NCBI RefSeq assembly: GCF_001678845.1
Contig: NZ_MAIQ01000004.1
Location: 124,001-188,000 of the forward strand
DNA from: Christensenella intestinihominis
GTDB lineage: Bacteria; Bacillota; Clostridia; Christensenellales; Christensenellaceae
Direction of reading: 5' to 3'
DNA length: 64,000 bases
A program made the translations under genes and the position numbers. The stretch's first letter is position 1. Each line of letters starts with the position of its first letter. This document shows, piece after piece, positions 37,285 through 46,158 of the stretch. The notes beneath the pieces are model-generated. The model was not told the origin of the DNA. It saw only the letters and a program-made list of their open reading frames with translations, and did no database searches.

Positions 37285-37913
37285 TTATGCCGGAACCGGA
37301 CCGCCGCCCGCGTTCACGATGACAAGGGCTTCCGGTACAAAGGAAGCGCCTTCGCCCGGGCCTTCCATTTTGACAACGGTGCCTTCCGTAAGGTCGGAAG
37401 CGGAAACCTCCGCTTCGCTGTCCCCGTCCTGCTTTGTAATGGTGACGGCGGCCAGGTCAACGGTAATCTCCGTGCCGTCCTCATCCGCGGTAAAACCGCC
37501 TATGCCGCCGGGGCCGCCTCCGCCCATATCCGGTGGCGTTCCGCCGCCTTGTGCATCGCCGGGCGGGTTTTCCCCGCTTGGCGGTTCAGGCGCTTCTCCA
37601 TCCTGTATATCGTTCGGCGGAGTCCCGCCGCCCTGCATATCCGGCGGTATTTCGCCGTCCTGTGCGCCGCCTGTCGGCGCTTCGCCGTTTTCCATACCGG
37701 GCGGGCCGCCCATCCCCTCCGTCATTGTGCCAAGGATAATCGTCGCGTCATTTCCGCTTATCGCGGTCACCTGCCCATACATTGCGCCATCCGCGGCTTG
37801 TACGTCCGCCTGTTCCCCCGTGGCGGCCTGCGGGGCTTCACCGCCTGCTGCGCGCAGGCGGTGAAGCCCATCATCAATACCGCACACAGGAGTACCGTCA
37901 ATATCTTTTTCAT
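37285..37913 (-). pseudogene. Frameshifted Gly/Pro-rich lipoprotein gene
   Basis: From ATG 37913 one frame reads a textbook lipoprotein signal, MKKILTVLLCAVLMMGFTAC. The body of the protein (GGEAPQAATGEQADVQ onwards, through Met/Gly/Pro-rich GGGTPPDMGGGG repeats to VNAGGGPVPA) lies in another frame. One extra G in the GCAGGCGGTGAAG stretch would join them smoothly. The open frame starting at 37947 reads the body but begins before the Shine-Dalgarno and has no signal. The junction falls inside a perfect 16-bp inverted repeat. Either the gene is broken, or the base is a sequencing error, or frame choice is regulated. Confidence 0.6.
37833..37869. repeat. Perfect 16-bp inverted repeat at the frameshift point
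   Basis: GGGCTTCACCGCCTGC, 5-base loop TGCGC, GCAGGCGGTGAAGCCC. It sits inside the coding region exactly where the lipoprotein signal and body change frame. Confidence 0.9.
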
Positions 37914-38004
37914 ATAGCTTGCTGCTCCTTTCCTGATCTGGCACCATTATGGAAGGGCAGCGTGAAGGTTGTGTGGTGAAAGGATGAAAAAACTGTAAAC
38001 GCTA

Positions 38005-38038
38005 AAAAACGCCCGGAAAATCTTCCCGGGCGTTTTTT
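38005..38038. terminator. Bidirectional terminator
   Basis: AAAAAACGCCCGG-AAAATCTT-CCCGGGCGTTTTTT just past the oxidoreductase stop codon. Confidence 0.9.
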
Positions 38039-38046
38039 GCTCCTTT

Positions 38047-39087
38047 TTACCACTCTTCCGTGTACATATGAATCGGATAGGACAGGTATTCAAGCGGCTC
38101 GAGTTGGTCGACCGTGACATATCCCGCCGGGGCGTTCAGGATGGTGGGAATGCGGTTCACGACGGTCGCGCAGGTGTGCTCCACCGTCGCCGGTTTGGTT
38201 ACATAGAAAGCCGTATCCGGTTCGCCGAGGATTTTCCAGTCACACATGTCGCCGTCGTTTGGTCCGTACACCTTGCCGATGCACTGCGTCTCGATCACCG
38301 GCCCCTGGTGTGTCTGCGTGGTGACAACCGCGCTCATGCCGATGCAGTTGCCCTTGGGAATCGTTTCTCCGAGCGTTTCGGAATAAAGGTCCGCACCGTA
38401 AAAATACGGCACGCTTTTTTGTGTCTGGGATTTGATTGTCCAACCCATTTTCGCGCACAGTGCTTCGTTGGAATTCCAGACATAGCTTGGCTCAAGAACC
38501 TCGGGATGCGCCAGCTGTTTTTCAAATTCTTCAGGGGTGAGGCCCACGCCGTGCGCCTGTGCGAGAGCGAGGCCGTAATCCTCCACATTATAGCTGACCG
38601 CGCCCTCGATGCGGTCTATGCTGTGAACGCCGCCCGCAACGCACGCGATCATATTCACCCAATAAATATCCTGCATACCCGAGCCCACAATGGTGCAGCC
38701 CGTTTCCTTCGCAAGCACGTCCAGCTTGTTTGTAAGGGCGGGCGAGGTGGTCCACGGATAGATTGCTTCTTCGCATGTCGTGACCACATTAATTCCGCGC
38801 AGGGCGCATTTTTCAATATGCGGATACATATCGTCTATGAAACTGAACAGGGTGAGCACCGCAATATCGGCGTCGCATTCGTCGAGAACCGCATCCGCAT
38901 CGCTGCGGATCGGAACGCCGAGGCGCACGCCAAGGCCCGCCCATTCCCCTACGTCCATACCCACAATATCCGGGTTTACATCGATTGCGCCCACAATGTC
39001 GGCGCCTTTTTCATACAAATACCTCACCGTATACCTGGCCATCTTCCCGCAGCCGTATTGGACGGCGCGAATTTTCTGATTATACAT
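38047..39087 (-). CDS. NAD(P)-dependent oxidoreductase, 2,4-diaminopentanoate dehydrogenase/DapB-like
   Basis: 346 residues. N-terminal Rossmann motif [16 protein letters not shown], a DapB-like domain ([40 protein letters not shown]) and a C-terminal domain ending [14 protein letters not shown]. The pattern resembles the 2,4-diaminopentanoate dehydrogenase (ord) family of clostridial ornithine degradation, but no other orn/ord genes lie nearby, so the substrate may differ. Strong terminator downstream. Confidence 0.8.
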   Translation of the reverse strand: MYNQKIRAVQYGCGKMARYTVRYLYEKGADIVGAIDVNPDIVGMDVGEWAGLGVRLGVPIRSDADAVLDECDADIAVLTLFSFIDDMYPHIEKCALRGINVVTTCEEAIYPWTTSPALTNKLDVLAKETGCTIVGSGMQDIYWVNMIACVAGGVHSIDRIEGAVSYNVEDYGLALAQAHGVGLTPEEFEKQLAHPEVLEPSYVWNSNEALCAKMGWTIKSQTQKSVPYFYGADLYSETLGETIPKGNCIGMSAVVTTQTHQGPVIETQCIGKVYGPNDGDMCDWKILGEPDTAFYVTKPATVEHTCATVVNRIPTILNAPAGYVTVDQLEPLEYLSYPIHMYTEEW

Positions 39088-39192
39088 GTTTTCTCCCTCT
39101 TTCGATAAAAATTTCCACCGATGCCCGCTTATGCTGTTTTCCCCTGGATACTATCAATATACCACCCATAAGGCCCTTCAAACTTTTTTCAC

Positions 39193-39224
39193 AAAAAAAC
39201 ACCCGGCTTTTTTGCCGGGCGTTT
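39193..39224 (-). terminator. Terminator of the MacB-type operon
   Basis: AAAACGCCCGGC-AAAAAA-GCCGGGTGTTTTTTT on the minus strand, directly after the permease. Confidence 0.85.
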
Positions 39225-39234
39225 TGCCTGCCGC

Positions 39235-40587
39235 TCAGTTTGAACTGCGGATCGCTTCGAGCGGGCTCATTTTTGTCGCCTTCCACGCGGGATAGATGCC
39301 GGACACAACGCCCACTCCCACGGCAATCGCAATTGCCCCAAGGCTGAGCCACCACGGAATGGAAAGCTGCACGCCGTTCTGGAAATACATGCCGAGGAAG
39401 CTAATTTCCCCGCCGCCAAAATTGGCGATTGCGCCGAAAATATAGCTGACCCCGAGGCCAATGAGGCCCCCTAAAAGGCCGATCATTGCCGCCTCCACAA
39501 GGAACATCAGGTTAATTTTGCGGATGGAGAGGCCGATGACCTTCATTACGCCGATCTCGCGGGCGCGTTCTAAAATGCTCGCGAGCATGGTGTTGGCAAT
39601 GCCGATGGCCGATACCAGCAGGGAAATCAGGCCGATGGCAATGAGCTGGGACTGCTGGCGCGCCTGTTCCTCCTGCATCTGGGTTATCCACTCGGTGGGG
39701 CTATAGGCTTGGAAGCCCATTTCCTTAACCGCCGCAAGGACGTCCGCGACCGCGTCCACATCCACCGCGTTCACATATCCCTGGGAATACTGCCCCTCCT
39801 TGACCCCCGCCTGGTCCATCAGCTTGCGGTTTTCACGAATGAGCATATTGGCCGCTGGAATGCTCATATAAATGTTATAGCTTTCCTGGCTGTCGGACTG
39901 CTCGAGGATTCCCGAAATTTTCCCGCGGTACTCCTTGGGCATCGGCTGGTCGGGCGTGGACGGATCGGGATTCTCAATCAGGTAACCGCTGCCCGGGTAA
40001 TATTTCACGTTCATGCCCACCCAGTCCACATCCGGCCCGGTCGGCTCCTGGTATTCGCCGCCCGTTTCCATTGCAATGGCATATCCGCCGGCCATCATTA
40101 CGCCGCCGGCCATACCGCCGCCGGACGCATTCGGGTCCTGGAAATACTGGCGCGCGTTTGCGCCCACGACAAGCTCTACATTGGAACTGTCCGCGAAAAC
40201 GTTTCCTTCCATAAATTTGAAATCCATCGTCTGCGGGTCGACCGCGTAAACCTGCGTATCCGCCTTGTATTTTCCCATCACAATATAGGAGGGAATACTC
40301 ATCAGGCCGGTCGCGTTTTTCACGCCGGGAATCGCACGAATCTGGTTCAGCTTCGCATCCGTCAGCTTCGCGTTTTCCCCGGAGCCCATAGGCGAAATTT
40401 CAATCTGTGTGAGGTCCGTGCTCTGCATGATATTTTGGTTGAACTGCTCGAGGTTGCCGAGCCCGAGGGCCACCATGATAACAATACACGCCGTGCCGAT
40501 AATTACGCCAAGGACTGTAAGGATCGTCCGCATCTTGCGCCGCCATAAATTGGAGGCCGCCAGAAGGACAATATCAATAAATGTCAT
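39235..40587 (-). CDS. MacB/FtsX-type ABC transporter permease
   Basis: 450 residues. One N-terminal helix after NLWRRKMRTILTVLGVIIGTA, a large external domain (about 40-320) that contains a Gly/Met-rich stretch (GGGMAGGVMMAGG), then three C-terminal helices with NTMLASILERAREIGVMKVIG, the FtsX hallmark. Type VII ABC systems of this kind transduce force or expel peptides and lipoproteins rather than carry solutes through a pore. It overlaps the preceding gene by 14 bases. Confidence 0.93.
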   Translation of the reverse strand: MTFIDIVLLAASNLWRRKMRTILTVLGVIIGTACIVIMVALGLGNLEQFNQNIMQSTDLTQIEISPMGSGENAKLTDAKLNQIRAIPGVKNATGLMSIPSYIVMGKYKADTQVYAVDPQTMDFKFMEGNVFADSSNVELVVGANARQYFQDPNASGGGMAGGVMMAGGYAIAMETGGEYQEPTGPDVDWVGMNVKYYPGSGYLIENPDPSTPDQPMPKEYRGKISGILEQSDSQESYNIYMSIPAANMLIRENRKLMDQAGVKEGQYSQGYVNAVDVDAVADVLAAVKEMGFQAYSPTEWITQMQEEQARQQSQLIAIGLISLLVSAIGIANTMLASILERAREIGVMKVIGLSIRKINLMFLVEAAMIGLLGGLIGLGVSYIFGAIANFGGGEISFLGMYFQNGVQLSIPWWLSLGAIAIAVGVGVVSGIYPAWKATKMSPLEAIRSSN

Positions 40588-42259
40588 CGTCTTCGAAATC
40601 CTCCGAAAGCTCTTGCGCGCGTTTTTTCTTTTTCTTCCTCAAAACGACTGCGATCACCACGGCCGCCGCGGCCGCCGCAATAATCACCCAGCCCCACCAC
40701 GGAAAGCCTGTGGGTTCCTCGGGCTGCGGCTCTTCGCCCGGATACATACCCCCGCCGTAATCGGGCATGGGAACAAGCATCGTTTCCACGGGAACCTTCA
40801 TTTCGTATTCCTCGCCGTATTCGTCCTCATAGGTAACGATGAAGTTCCCTTCCACCGGTCCGGGCTGGACGGCGCCGTCGCCCCCGTCCGCGGGCATATC
40901 CGCAGACGGACCGCTTTCCCCGGATACAACAATCGAGGTTGGCCCGTCGGCTCCCCCGATTGCCGCGGCATCCGCGGCAGGAGCAACTCCGGAATCGCCT
41001 GCCACCGCCCCTTGTCCGGCGCCATTCTCTGCCCCGCCGCTCATTCCCGCATTCGGGTCCGCAGCCACGGAGGCATAGATGTCCGCCGTTTTGGCCGTGC
41101 CGGATTCCATATTTCCAAGGAATGCGCTCGATTCCGGCGTGAGACCGGGAACGTCGAGCACAACCGTCACATTATAAAGGGTATTTTTTCCCTTGTTGTA
41201 AAGGTTAAGGCTCGCGGAGGTGGTGTCGCCCATATACACTTCCGACGGGAATTTCGGCTGGTCGTATTCAAGCCGAATCTTCTGGTGCACTTCCACGCTG
41301 ATTTCGTCCGCCGCCGTAAGCTGCGCCGCCTGGTTGTCTTCATAGGCAACGGCAATATCGATCTTCTGCGGACCCGCCTTGGCATCCGCGCGCGCCGCCA
41401 TTGTGAAGCTGAAATCCTCTGTTTTTTGGGGCCCGATCTTCTCGATGTAGGCCGTATTGGTGTTGTCGCCGGGCATCAAATCCGTCGTCTGGCTCTTGAA
41501 GGTGACTGTGATGTTTTTAACGCTCGTCGACTTACTTGTATTGGTAAGCGTTACCTTTACCGAAAATTTTTCGCCCGCATTGACCGGGTCGGGGCTGATT
41601 TCATAATTGCTGATAATGACCTTGGGCTGGGAGCTTGCCCCGCTTCCTCCGCCACCGCCGCCCGTTCCGGGATCAAGCCCCGGGTCCGTTCCCGGTTTTT
41701 CCGTCGGCTCTGCGCTGGGCTCCCCGCTCGGTTCCGCAGTCGGCTCCGACGGGTCCCGGCCGTCTGTCACCTTCACAAACACCGTAAATTCCTGCGTTTT
41801 GACGGTGCCGTCCGTCACCGGATATTTCGCCGTGATAACGACCGGATAGTTCCCGTTCACCCTGGTTTCCGAAAGCGGCAAATTCAGGTTCACAAGATAG
41901 GATTTCTTTGTTTTCCCGTCCGCCAGTTTGTTTTCCTGGAGGGACGCCGCCGTATCATAATTATTGAATATAAACGGAGCGGTTTCCGGGTTTCCCAGGT
42001 TCACCGAAATATTAACCTGTTCCCCGCTTTTCACCTGCTCGGTCCCCGGCCCGGGGACCAGGGGAAGGATGATGCGCGCCGCCCCGCCGGATACGGCAGG
42101 GCTGTACCCGTTCTGGTAGGTTGCGTCCATTCCTTCATATTGGCTTCCGCTGTCAATCCGCAGCGCCGTTCCGCGCATATCCGCCGCAAGCGCGGTCGGC
42201 AGCGCCAAAGAAAAGGCGAATAGAACTATAAGTGCGATAATCGTGATCCGTTTCTTCAT
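40574..42259 (-). CDS. Secreted CARDB/COG1361-like adaptor with C-terminal anchor
   Basis: 561 residues. Signal peptide [25 protein letters not shown], then repeated beta-sandwich-like modules (EQVKSGEQVNISVNLGNPETAPF, DPVNAGEKFSVKVTLTNTSKSTS, MGDTTSASLNLYNKGKNTL), a Pro/Glu-rich linker, and a C-terminal membrane helix (WWGWVIIAAAAAAVVIAVVL) with a basic tail KKKKK. The start at 42259 overlaps the ATPase stop (ATGA); the longer frame to 42448 lies inside the ATPase gene. In MacB-type operons this slot is usually filled by an adaptor; here it looks like a COG1361 S-layer-like protein. Confidence 0.85.
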   Translation of the reverse strand: MKKRITIIALIVLFAFSLALPTALAADMRGTALRIDSGSQYEGMDATYQNGYSPAVSGGAARIILPLVPGPGTEQVKSGEQVNISVNLGNPETAPFIFNNYDTAASLQENKLADGKTKKSYLVNLNLPLSETRVNGNYPVVITAKYPVTDGTVKTQEFTVFVKVTDGRDPSEPTAEPSGEPSAEPTEKPGTDPGLDPGTGGGGGGSGASSQPKVIISNYEISPDPVNAGEKFSVKVTLTNTSKSTSVKNITVTFKSQTTDLMPGDNTNTAYIEKIGPQKTEDFSFTMAARADAKAGPQKIDIAVAYEDNQAAQLTAADEISVEVHQKIRLEYDQPKFPSEVYMGDTTSASLNLYNKGKNTLYNVTVVLDVPGLTPESSAFLGNMESGTAKTADIYASVAADPNAGMSGGAENGAGQGAVAGDSGVAPAADAAAIGGADGPTSIVVSGESGPSADMPADGGDGAVQPGPVEGNFIVTYEDEYGEEYEMKVPVETMLVPMPDYGGGMYPGEEPQPEEPTGFPWWGWVIIAAAAAAVVIAVVLRKKKKKRAQELSEDFEDDDIY

Positions 42260-43008
42260 TTTTCCTCTCCCTGTGTTCCTGATTCTGCCTGTGTAACCTC
42301 TCCGGCATTGATTTTGGCGGGCTCGCGCACTTCGCGCTTCGCCACTTTTCCGTCTATGATGTGAACGACCTGGTCGGCATATTCCGCCTTGGCCCGGTCG
42401 TGCGTCACGAACAAAAGGGTCGCGCCCCGTTTCTTCGCTTGTCCGCACATGATATCCATAATCTGTTCCGCGGTCGCCGAATCGAGGTTTCCCGTCGGCT
42501 CGTCCGCGAAGATGATCTCCGGTTTGGCAATGATGGCGCGCGCGATCGATACGCGCTGCTGCTGCCCGCCCGAAAGCTGGTTGGGAAGGTTTTTAAGCTG
42601 CTGCTTAAGCCCCATCTCTACAAGCAGCTTTTTCGCCGCCTTCATACGCTTTGCGCGCGGCACGCCCCGGAACATCAAGGGAAGCGCCACATTTTCCACC
42701 GCCGTCATGGTGGGCATCAGGTTGAAGGACTGGAACACAAACCCAATGTGTTTGAGGCGAAAATCCACCAGTTCGCTTTCATTCATTTTATATGTCGGTT
42801 TTTTCTTGATAAAAATTTTCCCGGAGGTCGGGTGTTCAAGCCCCGCGAGAAGGGAAAGCAGCGTCGACTTCCCGCTGCCCGAGGTGCCGAGGATCGCGCA
42901 CACCTCCCCGGGCATAACATCGATATCCACCCCGTCCAGGGCGTGGATTTTGGCGCTGCCCATACGGTATATTTTTTTCAGGTTCCTGGCTGCGATAATC
43001 GGTTCCAA
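42256..43008 (-). CDS. MacB/LolD-type ABC ATPase
   Basis: 250 residues. Walker [12 protein letters not shown] loop [22 protein letters not shown], signature LSGGQQQR, Walker [15 protein letters not shown] loop FVTHD. The [10 protein letters not shown] segment and the [11 protein letters not shown] stretch are typical of the MacB/LolD group. A 35-residue hydrophilic tail is added. First gene of a three-gene operon; preceded by a leader with a terminator-like hairpin. Confidence 0.94.
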   Translation of the reverse strand: MEPIIAARNLKKIYRMGSAKIHALDGVDIDVMPGEVCAILGTSGSGKSTLLSLLAGLEHPTSGKIFIKKKPTYKMNESELVDFRLKHIGFVFQSFNLMPTMTAVENVALPLMFRGVPRAKRMKAAKKLLVEMGLKQQLKNLPNQLSGGQQQRVSIARAIIAKPEIIFADEPTGNLDSATAEQIMDIMCGQAKKRGATLLFVTHDRAKAEYADQVVHIIDGKVAKREVREPAKINAGEVTQAESGTQGEEK

Positions 43009-43040
43009 TGGTTTCCTCCAGGCCGACGTTTTCAGGGCAT

Positions 43041-43068
43041 AAAAAAGCCCCGCACGAAGTAAAGGGGA
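43041..43068 (-). terminator. Terminator-like hairpin in the MacB operon leader
   Basis: On the minus strand CCCC-TT-TAC-TTC-GTG-C-GGGG then CTTTTTT. It lies between a TATAAT box (43103-43108) and the ATPase start, so it would act as an attenuator. Confidence 0.55.
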
Positions 43069-43216
43069 AAGTAGAAATCCACTCCCTTAACCTACGCCTT
43101 TCATTATATCATAAAGGCCCTTGCCATTGGCCGGTACTTTATGAATAAATTCTTACAAATTTAAGTATTACTTAAGGCCCTGCCGGAAACAGCGGCCGCG
43201 TATGCAAATCCTGCAC

Positions 43217-43247
43217 AAAAAAAGGAACGCGGAGCGTTCCTTTTTTT
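43217..43247 (-). terminator. rhaB terminator
   Basis: AAAAAAAGGAACGC-TCC-GCGTTCCTTTTTTT hairpin after the rhamnulokinase stop codon. Confidence 0.88.
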
Positions 43248-43260
43248 CGGTGTTCCCGGT

Positions 43261-44727
43261 TTAGCCTTCAATGATCTTTACAAACGCCTGATACTGCGTA
43301 TCCCATTCCGCCGTGTTTTGGGGCGCATATGTCTTGGGCGCGCAGGAAGCGGCAACCACACGCCGCGCTTCCTTGATATCCTTGATTTCTCCCGCGGCAA
43401 TCAGCTGCACCGCGATATTTCCAAAGCCCGTCGCTTCATCCGGCCCCGCAACCACGTTCATGCCGGTTGCGTCGGCGGTCATCTGGCACAGGAGCGCGCT
43501 TTTGGTTCCGCCCCCAAGGATATGCACCGTATTATATTTCCTGCCCGTGCATTCCGCAAGCCGTTCGATGCTATAACGGAATTTCATGGCAAGGCTTTCA
43601 TCGATGCAGCGGATGACCTCGCCTTCCGTCTGCGGAACAGGCTGCCCGGTCTTTTCGCAATAGGCGCGGATACGGCGCGGTATGTTCCCCGGTTTTCCGA
43701 ATTCCGGGCTGTCGACGTCAATCAGGCTGCGGAACGGTTTGCATTCCTTTGCCATCTGCTCCAATTCCCCAAAGCCGAATTCTTTGCCTTCCCGAATCCA
43801 TTGCCGGCGCGATTCCTGGATTGGCCACGTTCCCATGATATTTTTCAGGAAACGGTACGTGCCCGCGACGCCGCCTTCGTTCGCAAAGTTGTATTCCGCC
43901 GCCTTGTCGTTAAGGCAGGGCTCGTGAAGCTCCGTTCCCAGGAGGCTCCATGTGCCGCAGCTGATGAATATAAAATCCTCTTCCTGTGTGGGCACCGCCG
44001 CAACCGCAGACGCGGTGTCATGCGAAGCCGTGCACATTACCTTTGCCCTGGGCGCGCCAAGCTCTTCGCAAATATCGTCGCGCAGCAGACCGTACTGCGA
44101 ACCCGGGGGCGTAATGTCGCACAGCTTTTCACGCGGGATACCCGCAAGCTCCAGCACTTCTTCGCTCCAATCGCGTTTTTTCGCATCCAGCATCTCCGAT
44201 GTGGAAGCGATGGTATATTCCGATTTCATTTCGCCCGTCAGGAAATAGCTGTAGAGGTCGGGCGTAAAAAGAATCTTTTTTGTCGCCGCAAAAAGCTCCG
44301 GCTTGTTCTCCTTTAAATAAATTAACTGATACAGCGTATTGATTGCCATATGCTGCAAACCGACCTTGCTGTAAAGCTCCGCCGGGTCGACGCGCCGGAA
44401 AAATTCCTCAAACGGTTTCTCCGAACGCCCGTCGCGGTAGTGTACGGGGTTCTGGATAAGCTGGCCGTCTTCCCCGATCAGACCGAAGTCCACGCCCCAC
44501 GTATCAATGCCGATCATATCGAATCCGCCTGCATTTACCGCCTTGGTAATGCCCTGCTTGATGTTGTAAAAAAGGCGCAGCGCATCCCAGAAAAGCGTTC
44601 CATTGATTGAAACCGGATCATTCGTAAACCGGTGGAGTTCCTCCATTGTAATTTTTCCGTCAGCATATTGCGCGATCATTGCACGACCGCTTGAAGCGCC
44701 AAAATCGAATGCCAAAATCCTGCTCAT
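43261..44727 (-). CDS. rhaB: Rhamnulokinase
   Basis: 488 residues, FGGY carbohydrate kinase. ILAFDFGASSGRAM (phosphate 1), TWGVDFGLIGEDG, NPVHYRDGRS, CTASHDTASAVAAVP (catalytic Asp) and HILGGGTKSALLCQMTAD (adenosine motif) are all present. The start FDFGASSGRAM and the RDGRS motif point to RhaB rather than xylulo- or glycerol kinase. It phosphorylates L-rhamnulose. It is divergent from an aldo/keto reductase; rhaA and rhaD are not in the window. Confidence 0.92.
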   Translation of the reverse strand: MSRILAFDFGASSGRAMIAQYADGKITMEELHRFTNDPVSINGTLFWDALRLFYNIKQGITKAVNAGGFDMIGIDTWGVDFGLIGEDGQLIQNPVHYRDGRSEKPFEEFFRRVDPAELYSKVGLQHMAINTLYQLIYLKENKPELFAATKKILFTPDLYSYFLTGEMKSEYTIASTSEMLDAKKRDWSEEVLELAGIPREKLCDITPPGSQYGLLRDDICEELGAPRAKVMCTASHDTASAVAAVPTQEEDFIFISCGTWSLLGTELHEPCLNDKAAEYNFANEGGVAGTYRFLKNIMGTWPIQESRRQWIREGKEFGFGELEQMAKECKPFRSLIDVDSPEFGKPGNIPRRIRAYCEKTGQPVPQTEGEVIRCIDESLAMKFRYSIERLAECTGRKYNTVHILGGGTKSALLCQMTADATGMNVVAGPDEATGFGNIAVQLIAAGEIKDIKEARRVVAASCAPKTYAPQNTAEWDTQYQAFVKIIEG

Positions 44728-44867
44728 GGTTTTTCCCCTTTACTATTTTCTTTTTATGTAATAACTATACTGAAAATACAATTCAGAATCAATGAAGAAA
44801 ACAACAAATTCCTGTAACTTTTCGACACTTTTTTGCCTGTTTCGTTATTTTTTTGTTTCGTCTGTAA

Positions 44868-44896
44868 TTGATGTGACGTTTCGTTTGTGAGATAAT
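44868..44896 (+). promoter_or_regulatory. Promoter of the aldo/keto reductase
   Basis: TTGATG, 17 bases, GATAAT. GTTTCGT occurs at 44839, 44855 and 44878, the last inside the spacer; these repeats may bind a sugar-responsive repressor acting on both divergent genes. Confidence 0.65.
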
Positions 44897-44950
44897 GAAA
44901 ATAGTATTTAAAACGATGACGAGCCATCGGATAGGGCGGAGGATGAATTT

Positions 44951-45943
44951 ATGGAGTATGTAAAGCTTGGCCGGACTGATTTGAACGTGAGCCGCATGGT
45001 GATGGGCGGGGATGTGCGCACCCCCCGTGAAGAATTTGCCGCCGCATTGCAGCTTGCGGTGGACAGCGGCGTGAATCTGATCGATACCGCGCCTGCTTAT
45101 GGAAACAGCGAGGAAGTATTGGGGACAATCCTGCCGGAAATCAAGGGCGAGCTTTATGTATCCACCAAGTTCAGCAACGACCCGCAGCCCTTTTTGCCCC
45201 GGGACAGGGATTGCCTGATGCGCGCCGTAGAAAACAGCCTGACCCGGCTGAAACGGGATACCATCGATATCTGGATGGTGCACGAGCCCGACCGTCCTTA
45301 TCAGTACGACTGGTGGGAACGGCCGCAGGACCTCAATCATCCGGAGGAATATTACGGCCCGGTCATGGATGTGCTTGTGGACCTTAAAAGCCAGGGGGTA
45401 ATCAAATATACGGGGATCGGCGGCACAACCGCATATGAAATCGTACCCATTATTGAAAGCGGATTTTTCGACGTGATCCTGACCGCCTTCAATTACAGCC
45501 TGCTGTGGCAGGAAGCGGCCATTGAGGTGATTCCTGCGGCGAAGAAGCAGAACATGGGAATTTTGCTTGGTTCCGCGCTCCAGCAGGGCGCGCTCGCAAA
45601 ACGCTATGACGTTCAGGTGAAGGCGAAGCCCGCGTGGCTGTCAAAGCCCCGCCAGCAGCAATACCTGAAACTATATGAGCTGTGCGACGACCTCAAGATG
45701 GATGTCGCGGACCTTGCGATGCGGTTTGCATTTTCAAACCCGGATATCCATGCGGTTGTTACGGGGGCGGGCAAGGTGAAAAATGTGGAACGCAACCTTG
45801 CTTCCTATGAAAAGGGGCCGCTTCCGGCGGATGTGCTTAAGCGGATCGACGAAATTTACCGGATGGTGCCCTTCCGGCCGTTTGAGGAGTCTTTCTTCAT
45901 GCCGTTTACGCGCCCATACAAGGGGCCGCGCGCGGTGCACTGA
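44951..45943 (+). CDS. Aldo/keto reductase
   Basis: 330 residues, TIM-barrel NAD(P)H oxidoreductase. MEYVKLGRTDLNVSRMVMGG start, catalytic Asp-Tyr (LIDTAPAYGNSE), Lys (YVSTKFSND) and His (WMVHEPD) are in place. Divergent from rhaB, so it may reduce or oxidise a deoxysugar or lactaldehyde of the rhamnose route; this is inference from position only. GGAGG at 44938 supports the start. Confidence 0.92.
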   Translation: MEYVKLGRTDLNVSRMVMGGDVRTPREEFAAALQLAVDSGVNLIDTAPAYGNSEEVLGTILPEIKGELYVSTKFSNDPQPFLPRDRDCLMRAVENSLTRLKRDTIDIWMVHEPDRPYQYDWWERPQDLNHPEEYYGPVMDVLVDLKSQGVIKYTGIGGTTAYEIVPIIESGFFDVILTAFNYSLLWQEAAIEVIPAAKKQNMGILLGSALQQGALAKRYDVQVKAKPAWLSKPRQQQYLKLYELCDDLKMDVADLAMRFAFSNPDIHAVVTGAGKVKNVERNLASYEKGPLPADVLKRIDEIYRMVPFRPFEESFFMPFTRPYKGPRAVH

Positions 45944-45973
45944 AAGAACAAAGGAATAGGCAGTAAATAAAAA

Positions 45974-46038
45974 AAGCGCCCGGCCGGCGCAAAGGAAAAT
46001 TCCGGCTTACGAAATTCTTTTGCACCTGCCGGGCGCTT
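45974..46038. terminator. Extended hairpin between convergent genes
   Basis: Outer arms AAGCGCCCGGC and GCCGGGCGCTT enclose a second imperfect stem (GCGCAAAGGAAAATT against AATTCTTTTGCAC). On the minus strand it is followed by seven Ts, so it should end the P-type ATPase transcript. Much longer than the usual terminator. Confidence 0.7.
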
Positions 46039-46158
46039 GGCTGTTAATTTACTGTTTCCCGGTTACTGAAGCGTTCCCGCCATTTTTTGGGCGGCTCTCC
46101 CGTTTTGTATTTCACGCGCCTTCGGCGCATTCCTTCATTATCAATGATTCCTTATGGC

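Noticed and set aside
37285-37947. Intact 220-codon ORF starting at 37947
   Set aside because: Its start precedes the Shine-Dalgarno and it reads the lipoprotein signal out of frame; better explained as a frameshifted lipoprotein gene from 37913.
40409-42223. 604-codon plus-strand ORF
   Set aside because: Antisense shadow of the MacB-type operon genes.
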